The position numbers and the translations under genes are program-made. This document shows positions 38,101 through 49,035 of a DNA stretch of 64,000 nt, in pieces. The DNA comes from Nematostella vectensis. Lineage: Eukaryota > Cnidaria > Anthozoa > Actiniaria > Edwardsiidae. Numbering within the stretch: the first letter of the stretch is position 1; every line of letters begins with the position of its first letter. The DNA is taken from assembly GCF_932526225.1 (NCBI RefSeq), contig NC_064034.1, forward strand, positions 7,302,001 to 7,366,000, read 5' to 3'. The notes beneath the pieces were generated by a model that saw only the letters and a list, made by a program, of their open reading frames with translations, was not told the origin of the DNA and ran no database searches.

Positions 38101-38365
38101 TTAGTATAGGCCTGTTCCAAAGCGGGTTAATTTCCCCACTGAAATCATACATACAATAGTACATGGCATTTGTATAGTGGCAGTAAAATATTCATACTTG
38201 GACAGTGATGGGTGTTGCATTCTCTCGTCTCGTTGTTTGTTCCAGCACAGAGGGCACCGCCGTTCTGCGGACTCGGGTTTGAGCAAGTGCGCTTGCGCTG
38301 CTGGAAACCCGTCCCACATGATTTATCGCAAGGTGTCCAGATAGTCCAGTCTGTCCAGCCCCCAT
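26116..38365 (-). CDS. Mosaic receptor-channel: TSP1x2-SEA-FN3x3-iGluR-like core with potassium filter
   Basis: Exons, 5' to 3': 38365-38198 and 37661-37491 (TSP1); 35224-35115, 33960-33899 and 33620-33448 (SEA-like); 32817-32512, 32254-31955 and 31753-31448 (one FN3 each); 31089-30620; 30375-30281; 29887-29731; 28107-28048; 27906-27643; 27068-26897; 26456-26116. Phases agree throughout (1051 aa from the first TSP1). After FN3 comes an S1-like lobe (NPPY, NGKYGGVFF, WACGNC), a hydrophobic M1 ending in LLAGIIMWGL, a pore GFWWAYISMTSVGYGD, M2 (LFAIIWTLAGLVLTSLLTG), an S2-like lobe (KDVSELRRALES, GYGIVLSG), M3 (LAMLGSCCLLGFLWYYGYY) and a charged cytoplasmic tail. This is the ionotropic glutamate receptor topology with the potassium-channel filter, as in bacterial GluR0. 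I do not see the amino-acid-binding Arg motif in S1. The exon at 28107-28048 is the least certain. The 5' end may lie in the adjacent D8C gene. Confidence 0.85.
28943..29169. repeat. Foldback inverted repeat with a C-run
   Basis: CATCCTCTGGATCCCAGGGCG with CGTAACGAGGGG on the left is the inverse of CCTCGTTACGCTG with CTGGGTTTCCGAGGATG on the right. The centre holds a (C)n run at about 29082-29107. The right arm shares its GGGT(A/T)TCCGAGGATGAC phrase with the SINE-like element near 20470. Confidence 0.6.
29312..29668 (-). mobile_element. MITE family A, copy 2 (channel gene intron)
   Basis: It is bounded by GACATGACGGAAAAACATGA and the inverse TTTTTCCGTCATGTC. The interior is the reverse complement of the copy in RAVER intron 9. 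This full-length copy defines the family: ~357 bp, non-coding. Confidence 0.8.
32945..33070. mobile_element. Short MITE with near-perfect inverted termini
   Basis: The left end GGGCCGGTTCCTAGAAAGCA is mirrored by TGCTTTCTAGGAACCCGGTC on the right, giving ~28-bp arms around a ~70-bp centre. It lies in the intron before the first FN3 exon. Confidence 0.75.
33073..33216. mobile_element. Second short MITE, directly adjacent
   Basis: GCCCGTAGCCAGG on the left is mirrored by CCTGGCTACGGGC on the right (13-bp perfect arms). It starts 2 bp after the previous MITE, so one may have inserted beside the other. Confidence 0.65.
33277..33470 (-). repeat. ~50-bp array (4 copies) spanning a SEA exon splice donor
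   Basis: Read on the minus strand, each copy holds the exon end GTCATTCCAGATAATG and the donor GTATGTTTA. The true exon end is at 33448. Three further copies follow in the intron with a spacer containing AAGTTAGCTAGTGG or a variant of it. Confidence 0.85.
33961..34885 (-). repeat. ~95-bp minisatellite abutting a SEA exon acceptor
   Basis: About nine to ten units with GGTAATAAGATACA, GAGCTCAAGGGGGTACTCGT, ATGCGCGTGTCGGGAGATGG and G-runs of variable length. The first unit begins at the base next to the acceptor of exon 33960-33899. It produces spurious frames on the minus strand. Confidence 0.9.
35282..37084 (+). mobile_element. MITE family A, copy 3, split by a nested insertion
   Basis: The left part (35282-~35545) matches the first ~260 bp of the family, and the right part (~36972-37084) matches its last ~110 bp, ending TTTTTCCGTCATGTC. 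The ~1.43 kb between them is unrelated to the MITE and carries two open frames, so a second element inserted into this copy. Confidence 0.75.
35546..36971 (-). mobile_element. Nested two-ORF mobile element with NPGP motif
   Basis: ORF1 is 36919-36479 (146 aa, unrecognised). ORF2 starts at 36482 with ATG overlapping the ORF1 stop (ATGA). ORF2 runs 179 codons (hydrophobic N-terminus, then Arg-rich text such as RFLRRLHNKSRK) to a stop at 35943. The same frame then continues through NDIEKNPGP and TIRAPYSQGN. A one-base frameshift later, it reads GQNAGQQCVAMSLCSLIY. I recall this NPGP...APYSQGN...GQNAGQQCVAMSL order from repetitive cnidarian and insect element proteins. The copy is broken by the stop and the frameshift. 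The ends share an 11-bp inverted ACTCGGGGTTC (35557-35567 and 36952-36962). Confidence 0.6.
37085..37510 (-). repeat. 30-bp minisatellite spanning the donor of the second TSP1 exon
   Basis: About 14 units. On the minus strand each is CACAGACCCGTGTCCAG followed by GTAATGATATCAG (variants TAC for GAC, ATTAAT for AATGAT). The first unit is the true exon end (coding for TDPCPG) with its donor at 37490. The array ends exactly where the MITE right end begins (37084). Confidence 0.92.
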
Positions 38366-38562
38366 CTGCAAGCAGATACGATATAGTTAAGACAAAAGAA
38401 AGTGCTTTCATAAACCCGTGAAATAAAGTGATCTATGTTTTATTGTTATACAGGGTAGTAGTAAAAAAAAAAAAAAAAAACGGGGACTGGACTAATATTA
38501 AAAATAAAAAACCTCTGTTCACTGGCCACTATGCAAAGTTCCTAAATATCTGCTTCTTAAAT

Positions 38563-38675
<113 letters not shown>

Positions 38676-38811
38676 CTGATTTCTATGTAACTGCATTTTC
38701 GGCATTGAAAGTAGTTTGAAGCGCCTGGCTATATCTTACTGCTAGTTTGTTTTTAAGTGTATTTCACACCTTCGGAATTCGATTGAAAAATGAATTTTGA
38801 AAAAGCTTTTT

Positions 38812-39900
38812 TCAAAATTCATCAAGGCTGCTCCTGTGGCGGGACGATCTTAGTGATGGCAATGGTTTAAAGTAATGCGAGGACGGAATATTATAGTGTC
38901 CATTTAGGCATTTATACATAAAAACAAGGTCCTTAATTTCATGCCAGTAGGAGAGGGGTAGCAAATTTGGCTGTTCTAAGCGTTCCTGGTAGGTGAGGTC
39001 AGCGCTATTTGTGAGTATCACTTTTGTCGCACGGCGTTGCAGAGCCCCCACCGATCTCATGTCCGTAATTGCTTGAGGTACCCACACCTCGCTCGCGTAT
39101 CCCACTATTGGTCTAACTATTGACAGATAAAGAGATCTTCCAACATCTGTGTCGAAGTCACGTAGACCGTTTCGCCGTAGGAACCCCAGCATTCGGTATC
39201 CCTTGGAAACGGCAATAGAGGACTGCTCGGACCACTTAAGGTCCCTGGCTACCACCACTCCGAGGTCTTTCTGAGCTGGAGTCAGCTTAAGTACGTGCCC
39301 ATAGATCGAATAATTCGTTTCGATGGGGCTGCGCTTGCAGGACCTCACACTTGTCGATGTTATAGCGCAGCTTCCACGCTCGGCTCCACTCTGGTAGAAC
39401 TTCAAGGTCACTCTGCAGTTTGACAGAGTCAGAGGGAGAGCTGATAGTACGGTAGCATTTGGTGTCATCTGCAAAAAGACTAAGTGAGGTACCAGGGTCC
39501 AAAAGGGCCGGTAAGTCATTGATGTATACTAGGAAGAGTAGAGGACCAAGTAGACTGCTTGAGGTACACCGGAGAGTACTGGGAGAGGTGAAGATGTTGC
39601 TCCCTGGACTACTGTGCACTGGGTTCAGTCAGGTAAGTAGTGCGTGAACCAGTCTAGGACTTTGCCACGGAATCCATAATGATGTAGCTTGTGTATCAAC
39701 CGGGCGTGCGAGACGCTTTTTCGAAGTCGAGGTATATTACGTCGCACTGCTGACCCTTATCAAGAGCATTGCCAACAGAATGCAAGAACTCTAGAAGCTG
39801 GGTGACTATTGAGCGCCCTCGCATAAACCCATGTTGGCAGTTAGAAAGGAACTGCGATACGTGATCGATCATGCGTGCAAAGATACAGCTACAGTACTTT
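38812..39900 (-). pseudogene. 5'-truncated non-LTR retrotransposon reverse transcriptase, frameshifted
   Basis: In order on the minus strand: NCQHGFMRGRS and VIYLDFEKA (~39820-39720), a stop, then GPLLFLVYINDLP and LFADDTKCYR (the catalytic [YF]ADD box, ~39540-39460), then in another frame the C-terminal region (KDLGVVVARDLKWSEQ, ILRP-like SIVRPIVGYASEVW) to 38812. This is a CR1/Jockey-clade-style RT, 5'-truncated and carrying frameshifts, hence dead. It is inserted between the D8C/mucin exons and the first TSP1 exon on the same strand. Confidence 0.85.
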
Positions 39901-40075
39901 TGAAGTCACACACGAAGGGCTAACGCTTGAAACGTCAGCACAACTAACTGTGTTTCACAGAGGCATACAACATACTTTTTATATTCTGTTTGATTTATCC
40001 ATTGTCTACACCACGCCTACGCAGACCATCTTATTTTTCTAGTTTTAACATCTATTAAAATCGATTAGCTCTCTT

Positions 40076-43026
40076 TTAAAGAGCGACAGACGAATCTTGC
40101 GGATTTGTGAGCGTTTTGATGGCAAGGCTTGCACCGCTTTTGCCAGTAGGGCCCGTTGGAGCTGTCATCGAGATCTCTTTTGTATCAGGTGTTTTCGTTA
40201 GCGGTTTGGTGTCTGTTTGGCCTTGTGAGGATGGTTTTAGCAGCGAGTACGCGGTTGGGGGTGGCAACAGCCCTATAAACTCTTCAGAACTTCGTGTTTT
40301 ATTTGCAGGTTGCAGTGTTGTAGATGCTGAGGCAAGTAATGAAGTTGACCTCGTCTCGGTTGATGTCAAAGTCGATGTTTCTGTAGATGTTGTATTTGTT
40401 GGTGTCGAAGTCGATGTATCTGTAGATTCTGATGTATCTGTAGATGTTGATGTAGACGTATCTGTAGATGTAAATGTATCTGTAGATGCCAAAGTTGGTG
40501 TATCTGTCGATGTTGATGTATCTGTAGATGTCGATTTATCTGTAGATGTCGATGTATCGGTAGATGTCGATGTTGATGTCGATGAATCTGTCGATGTAGA
40601 TATTGATGAATAGGTATCCGTAGATGTTGATGAATCTGTAGATGTTGATGTAGATGTTGATGAATCTGTAGATGCCGTTGTTGATGTCGATGTATCTGTA
40701 GATGTTGATGTATCTGTTGATGTCGATGTATCTGTTGATGTCGATGTATCTGTAGATTCTGATGTATCTGTAGATGTTGATGTAGACGTATCTGTAGATG
40801 TAAATGTATCTGTAGATGCCAAAGTTGGTGTATCTGCCGATGTTGATGTATCTGTAGATGTCGATTTATCTGTAGATGTCGATGTATCGGTAGATGTCGA
40901 TGTTGATGTCGATGAATCTGTCAATGTAGATGTTGATGAATAGGTATCCGTAGATGTTGATAAATCTGTAAATGTTGATGTAGATATTGGTGAATAGGTA
41001 TCTGTAGATGTCGATGTATCTGTAGATGTTGATGTATCTGTTGATGTCGATGTATCTGTAGATTCTGATGTATCTGTAGATGTTGATGTAGACGTATCTG
41101 TAGATGTAAATGTATCTGTAGATGCCAAAGTTGGTGTATCGGTCGATGTTGATGTATCTGTAGATGTCGATGTATCGGTAGATGTCGATGAATCTGTCGA
41201 TGTAGATGTTGGTGAATAGGTATCCGCAGATGTTGATGAATCTGTAGATGTTGATGTAGATGTTGGTGAATAGGTATCTGTAGATGTTGATGGATCTGTA
41301 GATGTTGATGTAGATGTTGGTGAATAGGTAACTGTAGATGTTGATGTATCTGTAGATGTTGATGAATCTGTTGTTGATGTACCTGTCGATATATCTGTAG
41401 ATGTTGATGTCGATGTATCTGTTGATGTTGATGTATCTGTAGATGTCGATGTATCTGTTGATGTTGATATCGGTGTCGATGTATCTGTCGATGTCAATGT
41501 ATCTGTTGATGTAGATGTCGATGTATCTGTTGATGTTGATGTATCTGTAGATGTCGATGTATCTGTTGATGTTGATGTAGGTGTCGATGTATCTGTCGAT
41601 GTCAATGTATCTGTTGATGTAGATGTCGATGTATCTGTAGATTTCGATGCTGATGTCGATGTATCTGTAGATGTTGATGTCGGTGTTGATGTATCTGTAA
41701 ACGTCGATGTACCTGTAGATGTCGATGTATATGTAGATGTTGATGTCGGTGTCGATGTATCTGTTGATGTTGATGTCGATGTATCTGTAGGTGTTGATGT
41801 CGATGTATCTGTTAATATAGACGTTGATGTCGGTGTTGATGTACCTGTCGATGTAAGTGTTGATGTGCCTGTCGATGTCGGTGTTGATGTATCTGTCGAT
41901 GTATCTGTAGATGTCGGTGTCGATGTATCTGTCGATGTCGATGTATCTGTTGATGTAGATGTCGATGTATCTGAAAATGTCGATGCTGATGTCGATGTAT
42001 CTGTAGATGTTGATGTCGATGTATCTGTTGATATAGATGTAGATGTATCTATTGATGTCGATTTATCTGTAGATGTAGAGTAATCTTTCGATGCGGGACC
42101 TATTTCACAATCGTTGCCTGTATACCCAGAAGGGCAGGTGCACGTGTAACTAGACAAGTCAAGCTGAACTAATGCGTCACATGTTCCACCGTTCTGGCAA
42201 GGCTCCAGAGAACACGCGTCGGCGACAGACACTAAACACAAGTTGAAGATTTTTAGTTAATGTATAAAATATGTTTGCAGTACTTAGTTTTCGGGATAAG
42301 CTTTTGTACGCAGATATGTCTGTAGCTATTAACTACTATTTCAATAAACGGTGAAATGATGTGTTTTCTTCCCAGTCGTTTTGACAGCAGTAGCACAATG
42401 TGTCACGCCAGAGCTTAGAACGGCTTTGTAGGGAGAAGACGGAAATGTAGAAGAGTATTTTATTCATAGCCCGCAAAGCTTGTTTTATGTTTATTGTTTT
42501 ATTGAAATACAACCTTCTTATACTCTTAGATCCTTCTAATATATTTCATTTCCGAACATTACTAATAAGTAGTAATACTAAATAATAAACTATACATTCG
42601 TTATCTTTACGTACCAGGCTGGTCGGATCCACATATTCGTTTCTTCGGAGAACAGTCTATCGCTGCCTTGAGGCTGTAATGAAATGAATTTCCACATTTC
42701 CTCACGTCCACAGCAACACTTTGGGCACAACAGTCATCTCCCACACGGAAGCAAATTCTTCCAGTGGTCTGTTCTTTTTCAGTAGGGTGTACCCCAAGGA
42801 ACCAACCTGGCGATTCGGCTTCGCAGTAACCCGACTCAACGCACCTGGTGCCGATGTTAGTGCCGGCTTGGTCTTTGAAATTGTACCATGTCCCAACGGC
42901 GAGATTGTTGTCGCACTCACTAGGACTGGGCGCGTAATGGTTATCCTTCCGCCTGTCGGTAAGGTCTGTTTTAGAGCATGCCTTAGCCTCCATAATCATC
43001 AGTAGAACGAGTAAAACACACGGCAT
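40076..43026 (-). CDS. Secreted or membrane D8C-EGF-mucin-like protein (possible 5' part of the channel gene)
   Basis: Exon 1 is 43026-42615: a signal peptide (MPCVLLVLLMIMEAKA), then a Cys-rich domain with CDNNLAVGTWYNF, CEAESPGWFLGVHP and DCCAQSVAVDVRKCG. This fits the D8C domain of uromodulin/GP2-type proteins. Exon 2 starts at 42231 after a TTTAG acceptor (phase 1 join): one EGF domain (SLEPCQNGGTCD, CPSGYTGNDCE) and then ~560 residues of Thr/Ser/Asp repeats, followed by a ~70-residue non-repetitive tail to a stop at 40076. Read to this stop, the protein is 855 aa. A weak phase-1 donor at 40134 (G then GTGCAAG) could instead splice onto the TSP1 exon at 38365. The joined product would be ~1887 aa and would supply the channel with its signal peptide. 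No membrane anchor is visible in the 855-aa version. Confidence 0.8.
40340..42085 (-). repeat. Coding minisatellite of the mucin-like domain
   Basis: Degenerate multiples of a 6-bp step (TCTACA, GATACA, TCGACA on the coding strand) encode TDTSTSTS-type text. Larger higher-order blocks recur, for example the stretch with TPTLASTDTFTS three times (near 40490, 40820 and 41120). The reading frame is kept across the whole array, which argues for a translated product with dense O-glycosylation sites. Confidence 0.9.
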
Positions 43027-43956
43027 AAAAATCTGAAATAGAACACTTTTATAAATACCGTCGAAGTAAACATCTTCAGAGCGTTTACATACTAAGGGGA
43101 TAAAAACAACCCGAACCGTATCTTTTTTATTACCTGAGAAATATTTCTATGGGGCTTATGTCTATGTTTAAGCATATCTTTTTTGATCTTGCTATCAAAG
43201 GGCGTATGTTTGACTTGAACCCAAATATGCCATGGTGCACATCATTTTTTTTTTCATCGCGCAGAATGTACGGCTATTTACCCTGTTACGTGACGCGGCT
43301 TAGCGCGTCAAATCTGATGCTTGATTGAACAGGCGAAATATAGAGAAAACCGGCAGAAATCGCAAAACATCTTATATAGAACTAGATAGAACAGAACATC
43401 GGTTTCAGAACTTCGGTTTCGGCCATCATAAAAACCTTCGGCCTTCATTCGCCGTCATAAAAAAAAGAAGACACACTCAGGATTTTATCGATAATTGTTT
43501 AATCAGATTTCTTAGATTATCCGGCCATGAAAAAAATGTTTAGCACAATCGTATAAAATAAAACAGGCTGTTTTTGTAAAATCTGCATTGTAGCAAACTT
43601 TTTTTGGGATTGTTAACTGAGTTTGAAGTGTTTGAATAGTAGTAGTTCTAATTGAATTTTTACTTAACAAAAAGAAAAAGAAAAAAAAGGCTATCACTGA
43701 CTCGCAAGCCAGAAGTGCCCGTAAAATTCATAGTTTACTCTTAAATGTTGTGTTTCTTGTGTCTTTGGATTCCTTTTATCGAGTGAGAGTAAAATACTTG
43801 TATACAATGCGGTTCCTGCCATTTGCTTTAAGCTGCTATAAACTCAAAACATTTAAAACTTAACAAACTTAAAAAAAAGGTTGGCTGTTTAGTATTGCTT
43901 ACCTTATCCCACATCTTGTTGATTTGAACCAAACAAGTCAAAATTCAATCAAGTTT
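43027..43956. other. 5' flank of the D8C gene
   Basis: AT-rich with no recognised exon; presumably promoter sequence for the minus-strand gene. TGACGCGGC and a few CpGs near 43290-43310 stand out, but no named site is claimed. Confidence 0.4.
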
Positions 43957-45386
43957 CCACGAACATTTGCAACTACGGAATCAATATGACGTAAATTCGT
44001 GGTACAAAAACGCAAACCTCATGCAATCGGCCTTTTTTTAAACATCAACACTATTTTCCAATTATGAAATGCAAAATTACCACCTAGAACTAATAAAAAG
44101 CGGGAATCAGCGGCATATTTAACGGTGCATAAGGAAAATAAACTCCTGGTGCTAAACCACGGGAGTTAACAATGCAGAGCTGTGGATATATAAAGCATAT
44201 TTAATTGTATTGATAGCATAGAAAAAAATACTTTTTCTCGTTAAAGCACGAAAAATCAAAAATCAAAAAACAAAAATTATGTATCTGTAATTTTATTTCG
44301 TGTTTTAATGCCTATCAATTGTTGAAGTGGAACATTTACGTATCCTCAAATCTATTTCTGTGCACTTTTTAAGTATTGAAGTATTACTATTGAACTCGCA
44401 CTTTTGAGACTAGGAAAGAAAATTTGATTTATAACATTTTTTGACAAACGCTAAGAAGATGTATGTTAGAGTTATGTGGAAAAGGGTTATTTTATTTAAT
44501 TCAAGTTTTATTTTTAGAATTCTCTGGTTAAAATAGCGCAAAACGCGTGTCACATCAGCACCTGCTTGGATCTCATTCCCAGAGCCCACGTATCTTTGTG
44601 CGAGCGGCAAGGACCTGCTTAGAGCCAACAGTACCAAGCATGCGCCGTGACAACATATCCTCCTAAGATATAGCCACGAACATTTGCAACTACGGAATCA
44701 ATATGACGTAAATTCGTGGTACAAAAACGCAAACCTCATGCAATCGGCCTTTTTTTAAACATAAACACTATTTTCCAATTATGAAATGCAAAATTACCAC
44801 CTAGAACTAATAAAAAGCGGGAATCAGCGGCATATTTAACGGTGCACAAGGAAAATAAACTCCTGGTGCTAAACCACGGGAGTTAACAATGCAGAGCTGT
44901 GGATATATAATGCATATCTAATTGTATTGATAGCACAGAAAAAAAACTTTTTCTCGTTAAAGCACGAAAAATCAAAAAACAAAAATTATGTATCTGTAAT
45001 TTTATTTTGTGTTTTAATGCCTATCAATTGTTGAAGTGGAACATTTACGTATCCTCAAATCTATTTCTGTGCACTTTTTAAGTATTGAAGTATTACTATT
45101 GAACTCGCACTTTTGAGACTAGGAAAGAAAATTTGATTTATAACATTTTTTTACAAACGCTATGAAGATGTATGTTAGAGTTATGTGGAAAAGGGTTATT
45201 TAATTTAATTCAAGTTTTATTTTTAGAATTCTCTGGTTAAAATAGCGCAAAACGCGTGTCACATCAGCACCTGCTTCGATCTCATTCCCAGAGCCCACGT
45301 ATCTTTGTGCCAGCGGCAAGGACCTGCTTAGAGCCAACAGTACCAAGCATGCGCCGTGACAACATATTCTCCTAAGATATAGCCTT
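43957..45386 (+). repeat. Tandem direct duplication, two copies of ~717 bp
   Basis: Copy 1 (43957-44673) and copy 2 (44674-45386) both run from CCACGAACATTTGCAACTAC to CTCCTAAGATATAGCC with only scattered single-base differences and a few small indels (for example CATCAAC versus CATAAAC). No coding capacity or terminal repeats were seen, so this looks like a local segmental duplication and not a transposon. Confidence 0.92.
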
Positions 45387-45965
45387 TAGTTGTGTTATTG
45401 AGCAAATAAAATGTTTTATTCAATTCCACTAATTTCTAAAACGTAAGAACCTATTTAACCTAACAAAACAAACATATTTTCTTACAGTCATGGTGACTGA
45501 TTCAATTTTCGGATGCTACTTGAAACGCAGATGTTTTCGTTCGTAGTAACGGCTACTCGTAGTAATGTCCACATAACATTAACTACTTTCGCTGTCTTTA
45601 TTATTACCGTAATATTTCTGTCCACACCATAGGGTAACGTTTGCTGTCTGTTCGTTTGTTTGCTATTTCAATCCCCCCCCCCCGACCCTGAGGATGAAAA
45701 GATCGTGTTTGCTTTGAATTTTTTTAAACTTAAAAAGATTCATTTCAAGTTTTAGTGATTTCTCCTTAAATGCTTCTTCGAAGAGTTTTCCTATCCCACC
45801 TGGCCTTTCTCAGTAGAAAAATTAATATTGAAAATAGGATTTCCTTCTGAAATAAACGAGGACACAAACTTATGCAATTCAGAATAAGGAAGTAAATTGA
45901 AGTAAATTTGGGAGATTGGAGGGGGTGGAGGCTAACTGGCTTTAGTAATACACTGAATCGCTTGT

Positions 45966-46316
45966 TTATCATAGAGACCGTGTTGAAAGTAAATCAGAAG
46001 ATCGTGATAGTAATGATAATTCTGATTCTGATGGACAGGATGATTTTGTAGTGCATGAAATTGAATCGGGCGAAGATAATGATGGTGATGATGAAAAGGA
46101 TACAAGAAGAACGTTTATTTCTCTATGAATGGATATTATTCTGGTTCTTCTAATAAACATGATTGAGTCTGTTATGTTTATGAAAGAGCTTATTAAAATG
46201 GTTATTTATCAAAATAAATGTGTGGAATATTCTAGGTTTGTGTGCGTGACTGTTTTGGTCATTGACGAAAATAAATAAATTAATCGGAATTTCTAAAAAA
46301 AAAAAAAAAAACTGTT
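45966..46316 (+). pseudogene. Possible processed retrocopy: acidic C-terminus, AATAAA, poly(A)
   Basis: Plus-strand frame with VESKSEDRDSNDNSDSDG and ESGEDNDGDDEKD, ending at a TGA (46126-46128), then AATAAA motifs (46150s, 46200s and 46270s) and an (A)17-18 run at ~46298-46315. A coding tail plus 3' UTR plus genomic poly(A) is the signature of a retrotransposed mRNA or a retrotransposon 3' end. The parent gene is unknown. Confidence 0.35.
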
Positions 46317-46517
46317 CTAAGTTTGTATCACTCGCATATTTCAGATTTGACTATTGGCTCCCCGTGCTTTGTAATCTAATAAGGTAACAATCGTAAATTC
46401 CATTGGTTAAAGCTTCCCTGTGATGTATAGCGTTAAATGATTGATTACTTCCACAAATGGGGGGGCGTTATAAGGGAAAGTTATTGTCGCCAGCTCCCAA
46501 GTATCTGCATGGAAACC

Positions 46518-46712
46518 TCAGGGGAGTTTTCTTTTAATTTGTTTGAACAAGTTTTCTGCATTATCTACTTCTTTAATCTCGGATTCCTTTCCCATTGTTA
46601 GTAGGGACGGGAGCGTTGCGTGACCGACACAAAGAACAGCTGAGCGGAAGACTATCAGAGCGGCTGCAGCGGGGAATTTCAAAATAAAGCTTCGCGTGAC
46701 GAGAATTGCCAT
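46518..46712 (-). CDS. Candidate small ORF (64 aa) at an X-box-like promoter
   Basis: The frame starts MAILVTRSF with a basic/hydrophobic N-terminus and a second Met (MGKESEIKEV, ATG at 46595), ending KQIKRKLP at TGA. Its first ATG sits inside TTGCCATGGTAACC (46706-46719 region), which matches the palindromic RFX X-box, so that ATG may be coincidental. No homologue is recognised. Confidence 0.25.
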   Translation of the reverse strand: MAILVTRSFILKFPAAAALIVFRSAVLCVGHATLPSLLTMGKESEIKEVDNAENLFKQIKRKLP

Positions 46713-48584
46713 GGTAACCGCAAAAATACTTTCGCGCATGCTCAATGGGATTCGATAGCGGCTGTCGGCAGCGAAAAAACAGACTCGCGACACGGATAAG
46801 TGTGCTGTAGAATCAAACACGAAGAAAGCTCTGCTAGCAGGGTACCACGAGATACTGAACTTTTAAAACAATTGAGCAGATGTTGTAAGCGAAGAAACAA
46901 CTCACAACGTGCATTTGAAACAACAATAAATATTAGGCAAAAAGCACAAACAAACAAACAAACAAACACTAAACAAACAAACAATTGAAATTAAATAATA
47001 AGTTGTACAGGTAGCAATTCTTCATTCTATTTTGATACATTTGCGGCCTTGCATTCTGTACATCCAATTTACCCCTGTCTGATATTCTTACAGACCTCAC
47101 GCTCGGTTTAATAACTATTCAATATATCAGGACTTTCCGTTTAAGAAAAAAAAAAATTGGGAACTTATGAGAAATGTCCGCTTTCGAGAATAGCAAACAT
47201 GGGGTTTGAAAAGACGCGTTATCAATACTATATATAATGCGCTAAGGAATGGACTGTTGACCACCTTTTACGAAAAAACGGCTGGGCTAGAAAAATATAA
47301 AATAAATTGGGGAAGCAAAACGGAGGCATTTGTTTAATTAATGTTTACGACGACGCATACTATTCCCCTAAAGCACCAGGAAGCCCAGTACATTGAAGGA
47401 CTAAAATATACCCTAATAAAAAAAGTTTTATACAACCAAGAATCGTGAATCTTTCACGGGTAACCAAATAGTACTATAGATTTATAGATTTTCCCGAAAA
47501 ACACCACTTTTTTCTCATGAATAAATGAAGGTACCCGTCAGAGCGGAACAAAAGAAATTAGTGGTACCCGTCTGTGATATTTCTAAGGTAGCAAGGACAA
47601 AACATCTAAAGTGATAACGCCAAAACAAAAATGGAACATTAAACATACTCATCGAAATTAACGACGACGATATCTCCAGAAAAAGGGCGGTAAGTACACT
47701 AAAATTTACTTGAGCGAAACGCGTTGCATGTAATGGAATGTCGCTATCCTTTGGACCAATAGCGGCCTGGAATGATCACCATATTTAGAACAACCGCTTT
47801 TGGCTAAAAACTTCCTTTCCATGTATCTCTTTGAAGCTAAACGGAATATGATAATGCTTAACTAACTCCAGAATGTGATAAATCAACTCAATAGACGTCT
47901 TTTGGTGTTTTATATTTACTGTTTGAAAACTGTTTGAGACAAACAAATTTACGTGCGCTTCATCCAACCTCCCCTTTCGACAACAAAAAAGCAAGGGAAA
48001 TAATCAAGTTACAATAAAAAAAATCGCGAATATATTGATAAATGGCTATGGTAACCCCTCTATAATGTGCAAGTCTACTGTCTGGGTGAAATGACTGCTA
48101 CCAGTTAAGGTCGCCAAACTTATCAAGTGATCAAACAACGCCGTCGACATAAGAGGTATGCCGCCGCTATTCGAACCAACGGTGTTTTCCTCGACAGACA
48201 CGGACACCAGTTACTTCGTAAGACATTCATCTTTTTTGGCCAAGGGTATTTGGCTAGATTATTGAAGAGTTGCGGCACTTATATGGAAAACTACTAGGTT
48301 TGAAGGGTAGGTTGCTGTTCAGATCATTTCCCTGCTGTGGTTGGTGGTGTAGTTGCTTTGTCAGGGGAAACTTCCTCTAAAAAATGTCACTTTATGCTTA
48401 TTGATAAAATGTATTTTTAACTAAAAAAAAATGGGCACATACCCATATGGCGAACGTGTGGACCACTAAGGGTGCAACAAGGCTGTTGTACGGACATGAG
48501 ACCTTCGTGATTAAACAGGAACTTTTACTAAGGTTAACAGGAAGTTCGATTTGTATCTGGGTCGGGTTTGTAGACACCTATAGT

Positions 48585-49035
48585 GATAGTATATTTTCTA
48601 GAAGACCCTAAGGGATAGCATTATTTTTAGAAGACTTTTGAGGGATAGCACATTTTCTATAAGACCCTAGAAAAGAAAGCATATTTGACCCTAAGGGATA
48701 GCACATTTTCTATAAGACCCTAGAAAAGAAAGCATATTTGACCCTAAGGGATAGCACATTTTCTATAAGACCCTAGAAAAGAAAGCATATTTGACCCTAA
48801 GGGATAGCACATTTTCTATAAGACCCTAGAAAAGAAAGCATATTTGACCCTAAGGGATAGCACATTTTCTATAAGACCCTAGAAAAGAAAGCATATTTGA
48901 CCCTAAGGGATAGCACATTTTCTATAAGACCCTAGAAAAGAAAGCATATTTGACCCTAAGGGATAGCACATTTTCTATAAGACCCTAGAAAAGAAAGTAT
49001 ATTTGACCCTAAGGGATAGCACATTTTTTGACCCT
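48585..49035 (+). repeat. 53-bp minisatellite upstream of the LamG/TSP1 gene
   Basis: About seven full units containing GACCCTAAGGGATAGCACAT and TTTCTATAAGACCCTAGAAA, preceded by two diverged units. Copies are almost identical, implying recent homogenisation. Confidence 0.9.

Larger units (their letters stand above)
45387..48584. other. Non-coding stretch with small candidate elements
   Basis: It holds a C-run (~45675), an apparent retrocopy tail (45966-46316), an X-box-like promoter (46704-46718) and an (ACAA)n-like run near 46945-46980. Nothing else was recognised in 46990-48584. Confidence 0.4.

Noticed and set aside
40107-42083. Plus-strand frames rich in VDVDVSVDV opposite the mucin-like exon
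   Set aside because: They are antisense shadows of the Thr/Ser/Asp coding repeat. The minus strand has the signal peptide, the D8C and EGF domains and consistent splicing.
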